Of a stretch of 64,000 nucleotides of DNA, positions 17,591 through 26,308 are shown piece after piece. The stretch's first letter is position 1; the number at the start of each line of letters is the position of its first letter. This stretch comes from an uncultured Lachnospiraceae bacterium. GTDB taxonomy: Bacteria > Bacillota > Clostridia > Lachnospirales > Lachnospiraceae. Location: assembly GCA_934351835.1 (NCBI GenBank), contig CAKRJP010000009.1, positions 1-64,000 on the forward strand, in the 5' to 3' direction. A program made the position numbers and the translations under genes. The notes beneath the pieces are model-generated. The model was not told where the DNA came from and did no database searches. It worked only from the letters and a program-made list of their open reading frames with translations.

Positions 17591-18496
17591 CTATTTTGAA
17601 TATGTCCACATCTCTACGAACTGGCCCTCTATATCCTTATAATTCCAGGTTTTCTCCGTTCTTTCTTTATTAAAAGGATCCCGAACCTCTACTTGTCCGT
17701 TATTATAGGAAGCCAGAACAATAAAATGACCAATCTGTGTAAAGTCACCGGGACCCACACTGCAAATAATCGGATGTCCCGCTGCCAGTTCCGCCTGTAC
17801 CTGCTCTTCTGTAAGCATTCCTTCCGCACACTGTATCCCCCAATTTGCCGCAGCCTCCGACATAAATGACCACAATGTATTATTCTCATCATCCAGCGCA
17901 CCAAGCTGATTGCCGTAATCTGCCACAGTTGCCGGAGTGATTGCTGAATTTCCTGTCAATTTAATAAATACCATAGAAAGACAGGTCGGTCCACAGCCGG
18001 ATGCCGCTACAATGCTGGTTCCATATTTCTTATAGCCCCACCTTTCATCCCACTGAATCAGTTTCGGAATCTGTCCTTCTACATAATCTGAACCGATATC
18101 CTTCGCCACCGGCTCGTCCTTCTTCGTCTCATAGTCTTCTACAAAATCCACCGTCTCGGGATTCTTACTCAAAAGTTCTATGACATCTTTCGGATATTTT
18201 TTTGTCTCTGCTTTTTTCTTCACTCTCGCCAGACGTTCTTCTTCGGTCTCTTTCTTCGTCGTTTCATCACTCGCAGTGTCACTCTTATTCGAAGAGTTCC
18301 CTGTCTTCTGTGCGGATGCCTTTTTCACATCGGATGTCGCAGTTACCTGTTTCTTCACAGTCCTGTAATGCCTGATTTCAATTCCTGCAATTAGAAACAC
18401 TATAAATGCTGACAGAGCAGCTATCGCCAATCTTCTCTGTAATTGTCGCTTTCTTTGCAATTGTCTTCTTTTATATTTAATACTTCTCTTTGTCAT
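17591..18496 (-). CDS. Membrane-anchored C39-like cysteine peptidase
   Basis: 301 residues from ATG 18496, with GAGG seven bases upstream (the ATG at 18511 lacks one). The N-terminus is very basic (MTKRSIKYKRRQLQRKRQ), followed by one membrane segment (~23-40), then a ~90-residue Lys/Ser/Glu-rich linker. The catalytic domain is C39_2 type: SGCGPTC with likely nucleophile Cys168, then GHFIVLASY with the catalytic His, and VEVRDPFN. It should be an extracellular, membrane-tethered papain-like protease or peptidoglycan-related hydrolase. It is a single-gene unit. A relative lies at 28.5 kb. Confidence 0.82.
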   Translation of the reverse strand: MTKRSIKYKRRQLQRKRQLQRRLAIAALSAFIVFLIAGIEIRHYRTVKKQVTATSDVKKASAQKTGNSSNKSDTASDETTKKETEEERLARVKKKAETKKYPKDVIELLSKNPETVDFVEDYETKKDEPVAKDIGSDYVEGQIPKLIQWDERWGYKKYGTSIVAASGCGPTCLSMVFIKLTGNSAITPATVADYGNQLGALDDENNTLWSFMSEAAANWGIQCAEGMLTEEQVQAELAAGHPIICSVGPGDFTQIGHFIVLASYNNGQVEVRDPFNKERTEKTWNYKDIEGQFVEMWTYSK

Positions 18497-18683
18497 CTCT
18501 TTACCTCGCATATTGCAGTGCTCATTATAGCATATGTTACAAATTTGTTACAACCCTGTGAAATCTTAAAATTTTCTAATATGCTATATGTAATTCCAAA
18601 ACAGAAAAAAAACGGCAAAAAAATATTTTTTTCAAAAAAAAGCTTGCTTTTTTCTTAGAGAAGTGATATTATACTTTTTGTTC

Positions 18684-18754
18684 GCGGGTGTAGTTCAATG
18701 GTAGAACACCAGCCTTCCAAGCTGGATACGTGGGTTCGATTCCCATCACCCGCT
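18684..18754 (+). tRNA. tRNA-Gly, anticodon TCC
   Basis: Complete cloverleaf: acceptor GCGGGTG pairs with CACCCGC, anticodon stem CCAGC/GCTGG with loop CTTCCAA giving TCC, T-loop TTCGATT. Discriminator base T; no CCA is encoded. TTTTTT directly follows and may end transcription. A TATACT -10 (18670-18675) is 8 bases upstream. Confidence 0.97.
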
Positions 18755-18800
18755 TTTTTCATGCCATAAATAATGTAAGCAGATATTACAAGGCTAATAA

Positions 18801-18828
18801 AATCGGGAAGCGTTACCGCCTCCCGATT
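18801..18828 (-). terminator. Terminator overlapping the end of the lspA-like gene
   Basis: AATCGGGA (18801-18808) pairs with TCCCGATT (18821-18828), with additional GCG/CGC pairs inside; the TAA stop sits in the loop. Confidence 0.8.
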
Positions 18829-19271
18829 TTTTGTATCCATATAAGTATTGCACCTAATGCAATGTAAATGTCTCCCAGATTCGCTGTGATTTTCTTTATT
18901 CTGGTATTCTTTGTACGCACCGCAATATAATCAATCACCTTCCCCCGTACGAGACGGTCGAAAATATTGCTGGCAGCTCCGGCACTTAACAATGTCATGC
19001 CCAGTTTTTCCTGAAGGCTTCCACATCTTTCTGCCCAGATATCCATAAGGAACACAAATACTCCTGCCACAACAGATACACCTTTTACCAGGAGATTCTT
19101 ATCTTCCAGCGAACTAAAGATAAATCCTCTGTTATAAACTTTTCGGATTACCAGTCTGTCTTTTAAATAAGAGCGAGCCTCTCCCTCTTCCAGCTGATCT
19201 TCCACCCGCTGTTTCAGGATTTCATCCGCTCCAAACAAACAAAATCCCAAGCCTGTTTTCCAAGGGAACAT
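18813..19271 (-). CDS. Divergent signal peptidase II (LspA-like)
   Basis: 152 residues with about four hydrophobic segments. The two signature regions of signal peptidase II are recognisable: SNIFDRLVRGKVIDYI, whose last Asp (D114) is the expected catalytic residue, and ANLGDIYIALGA with D134. The usual NxGAAF motif is altered to NRGFIF and several core positions differ, so this is a paralogue rather than the standard lipoprotein signal peptidase. AAGGAG lies eight bases before ATG 19271. It begins three bases after the coiled-coil gene, so they are translated together. Normal LspA cleaves lipoprotein signal peptides in the membrane; whether this one does is uncertain. Confidence 0.7.
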   Translation of the reverse strand: MFPWKTGLGFCLFGADEILKQRVEDQLEEGEARSYLKDRLVIRKVYNRGFIFSSLEDKNLLVKGVSVVAGVFVFLMDIWAERCGSLQEKLGMTLLSAGAASNIFDRLVRGKVIDYIAVRTKNTRIKKITANLGDIYIALGAILIWIQKIGRR

Positions 19272-19274
19272 CTT

Positions 19275-19562
19275 TTATACTCCTTTGATCCTTACGATTT
19301 CTTCTTCCTGTTTCTCGATATCGTCTTCACGTTTAGAAATTGCCTCACAGATTTCTCTATAATCCTCGTCAATCTCCTCGCCTTTTTCGTATTTTTCATA
19401 GATCATCAGTCCGATATCTCTGAAATCTCTGTCATTCGCTCTCTTGAGCCCACGAATATCACTTTTGATCTTCTGGATCTCCAATGTATCTTCTGTCTTC
19501 TTTCCCAGATCAGATGCCACATCTGATATACGCTGTCCTAAAGTATCAAAAAAATCTGCCAT
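19275..19562 (-). CDS. Small coiled-coil protein of unknown function
   Basis: 95 residues, no cysteines, no membrane segment, almost wholly helical. The first part is amphipathic (MADFFDTLGQRISDVASDLG) and the rest has heptads rich in Glu, Lys, Asp and Arg (ISKREDDIEKQEEEIVRIKG). I recognise no catalytic motif. Start ATG 19562 has GGAGG nearby. It lies between a subtilisin-like protease gene (23-base gap) and the LspA-like gene (3-base gap) on one strand, so it may be an adaptor or membrane-associated partner for one of them; this rests on gene order only. Confidence 0.7.
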   Translation of the reverse strand: MADFFDTLGQRISDVASDLGKKTEDTLEIQKIKSDIRGLKRANDRDFRDIGLMIYEKYEKGEEIDEDYREICEAISKREDDIEKQEEEIVRIKGV

Positions 19563-19585
19563 AATATCGTCTCCTCCGTTCTTTC

Positions 19586-21307
19586 TTACAGCTCACGCAG
19601 TACATTCAGTATCTGATACAGATCCAGTGTCCCATATCCCCACTCTCTGTTCGGATACTCCATCTGTTCTCTCTGATCCACCCCCAACATGATCATATTC
19701 TTAATTTGAATCCCGTTCACGCCATGCATTCTGGGCAATTCTTTCAGCCACTGCATCATAAGAGTAACTGCTCCCGCTGCGATCCCAACTGCCACACTTG
19801 AACCGCTCCTGATCACATAATTGCCGTTCAGTCCGGCTCCGCTCACTGCAACTCCCGGTGCCGCAAATTCAGGTTTTATTAGTTCATTTCTAGTATAACC
19901 TCTTCCAGAATTAATATCAACCGCATTGTTCCCGGCATCATAATATGCTACCGTCATGGCATCACGGCTGCTTCCCGGCTCCGTAATCGTAGTGTCCGGA
20001 TTTGCCTCAAGGAAATATACATCATCCTCTAAAAATTCTTTCACCGGCAGCCAGATATGGCAGTCACCGCCCGTGCGCTGTACCGGCTCAATCTCTATCT
20101 TCCAGATTCCCTGGGAGGGATCCTTAAATCTTAAGAAAATAAGTTGTGAATCGTTATTTTCCAGAATCAGCCGGTACTCTACCGTCACCGTCGTTCGATC
20201 AAAAATAAAGACCAGTTCATATCGTTCCCCCTGTCTGGTGTTAATCTGCCTCGTCCTTTCTCCCGACGGGGATACTAAAGAAAGTGTCACAATATTCGGA
20301 ATCTTCGTCCAGATTTCCGCAACGAATCCCTGACTCTTTGCACCGACACGGATTTCCGCAGTCGCCCGTTCTCCCACTTCAAGCGGCCTGTAATAATGAT
20401 GTCTCTCAGCCGCCTCATTTCCCACCCCCAGAACTACTGCCCGATCCAGGACTTGCGAATATGCATCCAGTAGTCTCGATAATATCGTTTCTCCGTTATG
20501 TCCCCCGAAATTCGTCCCCAGTGCAAGACATACCACAAGTGGCATTCTTTTTTTCTTTGCCAGATTATTTAAATATTTCAGTCCCAGAATAATATCATTT
20601 TCCTGATAGCAAACCGCTTCCTCCCAGATTGCATAAAATTCTTTTAAATACCGTTTTGCAGGCTTTAATTTCACAACACCTATGGTGGATTCCGGTGCCG
20701 CTCCGATAAACTGATTCTGCACATCTGCCGCACCTGCCGCCACACTGGCAAGATATGTCCCATGTCCATCGTTATCTTTACTTGGCACAAGTTCTTCCGG
20801 ATTTTCGGAACGAAGTGCCTGATTGATCCTCTCTTCCGTATATTCACTTCCGTAAGAAAATCCCTCAGGTAGTTCCCCGGACTGGATCGTCTGATCCCAG
20901 ATTCCGGCAATCCTGGTACTGCCATCTAAATTCTGAAAAATCGTATTTCTATAATCAATACCGGTATCTATAAATCCCAGCATAATATTTTCTCCCATAA
21001 GCTGCAGTGCCGGTAAATTCTGTACCGCAGTAATTCCCGCTGCGTTAACTGCCTCCATCCCAAGTGTCGTATAACACCCTGGAATGGAATTATACAAATA
21101 CCGCTCCAATGACAGGGGGGATTTTCCCGGATCATTCAAGTACACAATGCGATAGTCAAAATCCGCATTCTGCACACACTCCGTTTCTTCCTCAATTCCA
21201 AATATCACATCACCTCTATAATTTGGTACGATAAAATCCCAGTAATCCTGACTCAGAATCTTATCACGGCAACTTTCCAAGCTGTCAACAGCACTATTTT
21301 CAGGCAT
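19586..21307 (-). CDS. Subtilisin-like serine protease (S8 family, Csp-like)
   Basis: 573 residues with the S8 triad: Asp114 (GFIDTGIDY), His182 (DGHGTYLASVAAG) and Ser504 (SGSSVAVG). There is no signal peptide; residues ~1-85 resemble the short prodomain of clostridial Csp proteases. A ~150-residue jelly-roll-like insert lies between the His and Ser blocks (RATAEIRVGAKSQGFV onward), also as in CspB-type enzymes. Csp proteases activate the cortex lytic enzyme during spore germination, but many Lachnospiraceae carry several cytosolic paralogues of unknown role. Start ATG 21307 uses GAGG, which lies inside a terminator-like hairpin. Confidence 0.85.
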   Translation of the reverse strand: MPENSAVDSLESCRDKILSQDYWDFIVPNYRGDVIFGIEEETECVQNADFDYRIVYLNDPGKSPLSLERYLYNSIPGCYTTLGMEAVNAAGITAVQNLPALQLMGENIMLGFIDTGIDYRNTIFQNLDGSTRIAGIWDQTIQSGELPEGFSYGSEYTEERINQALRSENPEELVPSKDNDGHGTYLASVAAGAADVQNQFIGAAPESTIGVVKLKPAKRYLKEFYAIWEEAVCYQENDIILGLKYLNNLAKKKRMPLVVCLALGTNFGGHNGETILSRLLDAYSQVLDRAVVLGVGNEAAERHHYYRPLEVGERATAEIRVGAKSQGFVAEIWTKIPNIVTLSLVSPSGERTRQINTRQGERYELVFIFDRTTVTVEYRLILENNDSQLIFLRFKDPSQGIWKIEIEPVQRTGGDCHIWLPVKEFLEDDVYFLEANPDTTITEPGSSRDAMTVAYYDAGNNAVDINSGRGYTRNELIKPEFAAPGVAVSGAGLNGNYVIRSGSSVAVGIAAGAVTLMMQWLKELPRMHGVNGIQIKNMIMLGVDQREQMEYPNREWGYGTLDLYQILNVLREL

Positions 21308-21352
21308 AAAAAGACCTCACATACTCTCTTTATGAAAAGTATATGAGGTCTT
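21308..21352 (-). terminator. clpX terminator hairpin that also covers the next gene's ribosome site
   Basis: 14-pair stem (21311-21324 with 21339-21352, one G-T wobble) followed by TTTTT directly before ATG 21307. The GAGG of the protease gene lies in the 3' arm. Confidence 0.75.
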
Positions 21353-21375
21353 GCTCTTTATTATGTTCTACAAGA

Positions 21376-22836
21376 TTAATGTGCCTCGATCCCCGGCACT
21401 TCCTGACCGCGCAGCATAATGACCGGTCCTCCCGTACCTTCGATGTAATCTTTCGTAATGATTACCTGGCCGATACTGTCATCTTTCGGAATCTCATACA
21501 TGATATCCAGCATAAATTCTTCAATGATTGCGCGCAGTGCTCTTGCTCCGGTATCTTTCTTCAACGCCTTTCTCGCAATCGCACGGAGAGCTTCCTCATC
21601 GAATTCCAGTTTCACTTCATCCAACGCCAGAAGTTTCTGGTACTGCTTCAAAATCGCATTCTTAGGCTCTTTCAAAATCTGTACCATCATATCTTCGCTG
21701 AGTCCCTGTAATGTAAATACGATCGGCAGACGCCCTAAGAATTCCGGAATCATTCCAAATACTCTTAAATCTTCTGTCGTTACTTTCTCCAATAACTTCT
21801 TATCATGGTCATATTTATCCTTCAGATCTGCTCCGAAACCGATAGCAGCCTGCTTGGTAAGACGCTCTTTAACAATATTTTCAAGATCCGGGAATGCGCC
21901 ACCGCAGATAAATAATATATTCTTTGTATTAACAGTCACCAGTGGCACCATCGCATTCTTGCTGTTTGCTCCCACCGGCACTTCCACTTCGCTGCCCTCT
22001 AACAGTTTCAACATCCCCTGCTGTACAGACTCGCCGCTGACATCACGCTGGCTGGAATTTTTTTTCTTGGCGATCTTGTCAATCTCATCAATAAAGATAA
22101 TTCCCTGCTCAGCCTTATCCACATCATTATCTGCTGCCGCCAGAAGTTTGGATACCACACTCTCGATATCATCACCGATATATCCGGCTTCTGTGAGGGA
22201 TGTCGCATCCGTGATGGCAAGGGGCACATCCAGGATTCTCGCCAGTGTCTTTACCAGATACGTTTTACCGGAACCTGTTGGTCCGATCATCAGCATGTTC
22301 GATTTTTCAATCTCAATATCATCCATCGTATCCGTCGCAACTCTCTTATAATGATTATATACCGCAACAGACATTGCTTTCTTTGCATACTCCTGGCCCA
22401 CAACATACTCGTCCAGTTTTGCTTTGATCTTATGAGGTGCTGGAAGATTCTTTAAATCTACCAGTGGGACTCTCTCTTCTCCCTCTTTTTTCTTCTTGAT
22501 CTTCTGTTTCTTCGGAATACTCTGTTCCATATCCGATACATTCAAAAACTGGATCCCCGGCATATTGGTAAGCTGGCTTAAATCCATCGGCGTATTCGCC
22601 ATAGTATCAAAACTCTTCTGCATACAGTCCGGACACACGGAAATGTTATTTGGGAGATCGATCATCTTTCCCGTCACACTCTCCGGCCGTCTGCAGATAA
22701 AGCAGACTTTCTCATAATCATCGTCATCATTTTTCTTCGTCTCTTCCACCTCTGTCTGAGACTGATCTACTTTCTCTACTTCTTCTTTTACTTCTTCCTC
22801 TTCGGGTTTGATTTCTCTAAAATCCTGATCAGACAT
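21376..22836 (-). CDS. clpX: ClpX-like AAA+ unfoldase with acidic N-terminal extension
   Basis: 486 residues, longer than usual ClpX (~410-430). Residues 1-43 are an acidic extension. A C4 zinc finger follows (C45, C48, C68, C71), then the AAA+ module: Walker A GPTGSGKT at 185-192, Walker B IIFIDEID at 246-253, pore loop GYIGD at 219-223, and RDVSGESVQQ. The IGF loop that docks on ClpP is present (AIGFGAD, 331-337). The RKH substrate-gating loop, expected near 290-300, is absent. It is thus probably a ClpP-linked paralogue; the tig-clpP-lon context is also missing. It lies 37 bases after ligA and before the subtilisin gene. Confidence 0.88.
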   Translation of the reverse strand: MSDQDFREIKPEEEEVKEEVEKVDQSQTEVEETKKNDDDDYEKVCFICRRPESVTGKMIDLPNNISVCPDCMQKSFDTMANTPMDLSQLTNMPGIQFLNVSDMEQSIPKKQKIKKKKEGEERVPLVDLKNLPAPHKIKAKLDEYVVGQEYAKKAMSVAVYNHYKRVATDTMDDIEIEKSNMLMIGPTGSGKTYLVKTLARILDVPLAITDATSLTEAGYIGDDIESVVSKLLAAADNDVDKAEQGIIFIDEIDKIAKKKNSSQRDVSGESVQQGMLKLLEGSEVEVPVGANSKNAMVPLVTVNTKNILFICGGAFPDLENIVKERLTKQAAIGFGADLKDKYDHDKKLLEKVTTEDLRVFGMIPEFLGRLPIVFTLQGLSEDMMVQILKEPKNAILKQYQKLLALDEVKLEFDEEALRAIARKALKKDTGARALRAIIEEFMLDIMYEIPKDDSIGQVIITKDYIEGTGGPVIMLRGQEVPGIEAH

Positions 22837-22873
22837 ATTGTTTCCTTTCTAATCTTATGCTTTTGTATTTTTC

Positions 22874-24850
22874 TTACTCTATATCCGTCGTCTTATTCTC
22901 CACCATCTTAAGGAAAGTCTCCTCAGAAATAATCGGGATTCCCAGATCATTGGCCTTTTTATTCTTTGAAGATGTGGAGGTCACATCATTATTAATCAGA
23001 TAATTGGTCTTAGACGTCACTGAGCCGGTCACCTTTCCGCCAAGACTTTCAATCAGTTCTTTTACCTCATTACGGTTTGCAAAATGATTAACACTTCCGG
23101 TGATAACAAAATTCTTTCCTTCGAAAAACTGCTCGCCGGACGCTTCTTCCTCCACCGGGATTGTAAGTTCTTTCAAAAGTCTCTGAAATCTATCTACATG
23201 ATCTGCATCTTTAAAATATTCTACAAATGCATTGGCCAGCACAGTTCCCACACCGTTGATCTCGCTTAAAGCCTCCGGCGTTGCCTGTAACATTGCTTCG
23301 ATATCATTATGAAATTCCTTACATATCATTTTCGCATTTGCAAGTCCGATGCCCGCGATCCCCAATCCATAGATTACTTTCGGCAGTGTCGTGACTCTCG
23401 CCTGCTCAACACTGGCAACCAGTTTCTTATAAGACTTCTCTCCGAAACCTTCCATTGATTGTATCTCATCCTGATAGCGGTCCAGATGGAACAGGTCTGC
23501 ATAGTCTTTGATAAATCCACTGGAAATAAATTTCTCCAGAGTTGCCTCTGACAGTCCGTCAATATTAAGAGCATCTCTGCTGGCAAACAATGCAAATGAC
23601 TTTACATGCTTTGCCTGGCACTCCGGATTCGTACAGTACAATGTCTTTGCATTATTCACCTGTCGTATCTCTGTGGTTCCCTGACAGATCGGACATCTCG
23701 TCGGAATATCTTTCACGCCACTCTTCGTCAGATTTCTTGCAATCTGTGGAATGATCATGTTCGCCTTGTAGACTTCGATCTTATCGCCGATTCCAAGTTC
23801 TAACTCTTCCATAATACTGATATTGTGCACACTTGCACGGCTCACAGTGGTTCCTTCCAGTTCCACCGGTTCAAATATAGCCACCGGATTAATCAGACCT
23901 GTTCGTGATGGGCTCCACTCAATCTCTGTAAGTGTCGTCTCCCGAATCTCATCTGCCCATTTGAACGCATAAGAGTCCCGCGGAAATTTCGCCGTCCGTC
24001 CCAAAGACTGTCCGTATGCTATATCATCATATGTTACCACAAGACCATCTGAAGGGAAATCGTTCTCTGCGATTCTTTCTGAAAAATTAATAACTTCCTG
24101 CTCCGTCGTATCTGATGTGATCATATGATATTCCACGATCTCAAACCCCTGGGTTTTCAGCCATTCCATCTGGCAGGCTCTGGAATTTTTAAAATCTACA
24201 TTCTCCGCCTGCACCAGACTGAATGCATAGAATTTTACATTTCTCTTCGCCGTAATTTCATTATTCAACTGTCTCACCGATCCACTGCATAAGTTTCTCG
24301 GGTTCTTGTACCTTGCATCTACATCCTCGATTTCTTCATTGATCTTCTCAAAATCTTTATAGCCGATCACTGCCTCACCTCTTAGGATCAGTTCTCCCTT
24401 ATAAGCGATCTGCAGCGGAATATTCTTAAATACTTTCGCATTGTTGGTAATGACCTCTCCGACCTCTCCGTTTCCACGGGTAACTGCCTTGAAAAGGCTT
24501 CCGTCACGGTAAGTCAAAACAATCGTAAGGCCATCCATTTTCCAGGACATCAACGCTTTCTGATTCCCCACAAATGCCTTCAACTCCTGCACATCTTTGG
24601 TCTTATCCAAAGACAACATCGGGCGTTCATGACGTTCTTTCGGCAGCTCACTGATCACCTCGTAACCGACATTTACCGTAGGACTGTTGGACAACACGAT
24701 GCCCGTTTCTTTCTCTAGCGCCAGCAACTCATCATAGAGCTTGTCGTACTCATAGTTGCTCATGATCTCATCGGCATTCTGATAGTACGCTTTCCCGGCT
24801 TCATTTAATCTATTTACTAATTCCTGTAATCTCTGTTTCTTTGCTTCCAT
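22874..24850 (-). CDS. ligA: NAD-dependent DNA ligase
   Basis: 658 residues, standard LigA length. Adenylation-site lysine K104 lies in SWKMDGLT (Met replaces the usual Leu of KLDG). The order is Ia domain, adenylation, OB fold, C4 zinc finger (CPIC ... CTNPEC), helix-hairpin-helix repeats and a C-terminal BRCT domain (~585-658, EGKNFVITGSVNHF). It seals nicks during replication and repair using NAD+. AGGAG is ten bases before ATG 24850. It is 31 bases downstream of the pseudouridine synthase gene and probably co-transcribed with it and clpX. Confidence 0.95.
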   Translation of the reverse strand: MEAKKQRLQELVNRLNEAGKAYYQNADEIMSNYEYDKLYDELLALEKETGIVLSNSPTVNVGYEVISELPKERHERPMLSLDKTKDVQELKAFVGNQKALMSWKMDGLTIVLTYRDGSLFKAVTRGNGEVGEVITNNAKVFKNIPLQIAYKGELILRGEAVIGYKDFEKINEEIEDVDARYKNPRNLCSGSVRQLNNEITAKRNVKFYAFSLVQAENVDFKNSRACQMEWLKTQGFEIVEYHMITSDTTEQEVINFSERIAENDFPSDGLVVTYDDIAYGQSLGRTAKFPRDSYAFKWADEIRETTLTEIEWSPSRTGLINPVAIFEPVELEGTTVSRASVHNISIMEELELGIGDKIEVYKANMIIPQIARNLTKSGVKDIPTRCPICQGTTEIRQVNNAKTLYCTNPECQAKHVKSFALFASRDALNIDGLSEATLEKFISSGFIKDYADLFHLDRYQDEIQSMEGFGEKSYKKLVASVEQARVTTLPKVIYGLGIAGIGLANAKMICKEFHNDIEAMLQATPEALSEINGVGTVLANAFVEYFKDADHVDRFQRLLKELTIPVEEEASGEQFFEGKNFVITGSVNHFANRNEVKELIESLGGKVTGSVTSKTNYLINNDVTSTSSKNKKANDLGIPIISEETFLKMVENKTTDIE

Positions 24851-24881
24851 TCTTTACAGACTCCTGTTATTTTTTATTCCG

Positions 24882-25613
24882 TTATTCTTCTGCGGTTCTT
24901 TTATTCACGGACTCGTAAAGTTTCTTCCGTTCTTCTCCCGTGATCTCCCGTACTTCTCCGCTCTTTAATCCGTCCAGACGAATGTTCATGATCCGCACAC
25001 GGACCAGCCTGGTCACTTTATACCCAAGTGTCTGACACATTCTTCGGATCTGGCGGTTCAGCCCCTGCGTCAATATAATGGAAAATGTATATTTTCCAAT
25101 CTTCTCCACCTTACAGGGTCTGGTCACAACATCCAGATTTTTCTCCTTGTCCGCAATCCGGACACCCTCAGACATTTCCCGGATAAATGTATCTGTAATC
25201 TCTTTATCTACCGTAACTTTATATTCTTTCTCATGTGCATACCTGGCACGCATCATCCCGTTGATCAGGTCACCGTCATTAGTCATGATCAACAGTCCTT
25301 CCGAATCCTTGTCCAGTCGTCCCGCATAAGTCACTCTCGTTGGATATTTTAAGAACCTGATGATATTCTTCTTCTCTCTCTGATCTTCGGTACATACGAT
25401 ACCTGCCGGTTTGTTCACAGCCAGCACGACTTTACGCTCACTGCCGCGGATCACTTTCTTACCGACACGGACCTCATTTGTCTCATCGACTTTCATCCCC
25501 TGCACGGCACGCACGCCATCCACGAAAACCCTTCCGCTATCGATTAATTTATCCGCCTCTCTGCGTGAACATACACCGGCTTCGCTTAAATATTTATTCA
25601 ATCTCACACTCAT
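24882..25613 (-). CDS. RluF/RsuA-family rRNA pseudouridine synthase
   Basis: 243 residues. An N-terminal S4 RNA-binding domain (RLNKYLSEAGVCSRREADKL) precedes the catalytic domain, whose active-site Asp lies in AGRLDKDSEGLLIMTNDG. LTQGLNRQIRRMC is the second family motif. Its resemblance is closest to RluF/RluB, which modify 23S rRNA (E. coli U2604/U2605); target assignment is from memory of family motifs only. AGGAG stands before ATG 25613. It heads a minus-strand run with ligA and clpX and diverges from the DUF5721-like gene. Confidence 0.87.
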   Translation of the reverse strand: MSVRLNKYLSEAGVCSRREADKLIDSGRVFVDGVRAVQGMKVDETNEVRVGKKVIRGSERKVVLAVNKPAGIVCTEDQREKKNIIRFLKYPTRVTYAGRLDKDSEGLLIMTNDGDLINGMMRARYAHEKEYKVTVDKEITDTFIREMSEGVRIADKEKNLDVVTRPCKVEKIGKYTFSIILTQGLNRQIRRMCQTLGYKVTRLVRVRIMNIRLDGLKSGEVREITGEERKKLYESVNKRTAEE

Positions 25614-25718
25614 ATTCCTATTCTCCTATCCAATCATTTTAAAGGCTCAGCTATCAAAAGTCAAACATCTGTGGTATAGTATAAATACACGATTTTCAAC
25701 GATTAAGGAGCATTCTCA

Positions 25719-26195
25719 ATGAACGTATTGACTTTATCTGCCAAGTCTTGTATGGCACATCTTTTACTGAAGGATACCTTTGACAGCTTTTCTTTTATCG
25801 AAGGCCAGATCACTACATTTAACACTTTTCAAATAGACGGATATCTGCAAAAAGATTTCTTCGACGAAACTCCTGAGCAGACCTATTCCCACTGGAAAGA
25901 TGTCCGGGACTTCTGTTTCAGCATTATCCGCGGAAAACGCACACCTCTTTCTTTTAAGATTGTACTTGCACTGAATGAAAATGATTATGCCGATTTTTTG
26001 TCAGCACATCAGATTACAACTTACCGACCGGAAGAAATCCATGGATTGTATCTGAATTTTCATTACGATGGAAGCACGCTACAATGCGTTACCGGTATCT
26101 CCATGAAAACATTTACTCTGGACAAAAGTCTGGAAAAAGAATGGGATCAGCATGCAGAGAGTTTTTTCAAAAACCATGGTGTTGAACTGGAATAA
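25719..26195 (+). CDS. Uncharacterised Lachnospiraceae protein (DUF5721-like)
   Basis: 158 residues, soluble, no signal peptide or membrane segment. It resembles proteins I recall as DUF5721 from Lachnospiraceae (family name from memory, unchecked). The pattern is alternating beta strands and helices (FNTFQIDGYLQKDFF, PLSFKIVLALNENDYADFL), with no catalytic motif I recognise; an S-x-W-x3-R segment (SHWKDVRDFCF) is a candidate conserved patch. ATG 25719 has AAGGAG eight bases upstream, and an extended -10 (TGGTATAGT) lies ~45 bases before it. It stands alone and ends in a strong terminator. Confidence 0.75.
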   Translation: MNVLTLSAKSCMAHLLLKDTFDSFSFIEGQITTFNTFQIDGYLQKDFFDETPEQTYSHWKDVRDFCFSIIRGKRTPLSFKIVLALNENDYADFLSAHQITTYRPEEIHGLYLNFHYDGSTLQCVTGISMKTFTLDKSLEKEWDQHAESFFKNHGVELE

Positions 26196-26224
26196 TTTTC
26201 AGATATTTCATACAATAGTACAAA

Positions 26225-26259
26225 ATCCCCGCAAGGCATACGAGTTGCCTTGCGGGGAT
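26225..26259. terminator. Bidirectional terminator, DUF5721-like / htpG genes
   Basis: Perfect 14-bp stem ATCCCCGCAAGGCA (26225-26238) with 26246-26259, 7-base loop, and A/T-rich flanks. Confidence 0.85.
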
Positions 26260-26308
26260 AATTATTAACTGTTCAAAAGAGAAATTAAAATAGTACTACA
26301 TCACAATG

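Noticed and set aside
21458..22351. 297-residue plus-strand frame opposite clpX
   Set aside because: It lies fully antisense to a conserved AAA+ protein and has no initiation signal.
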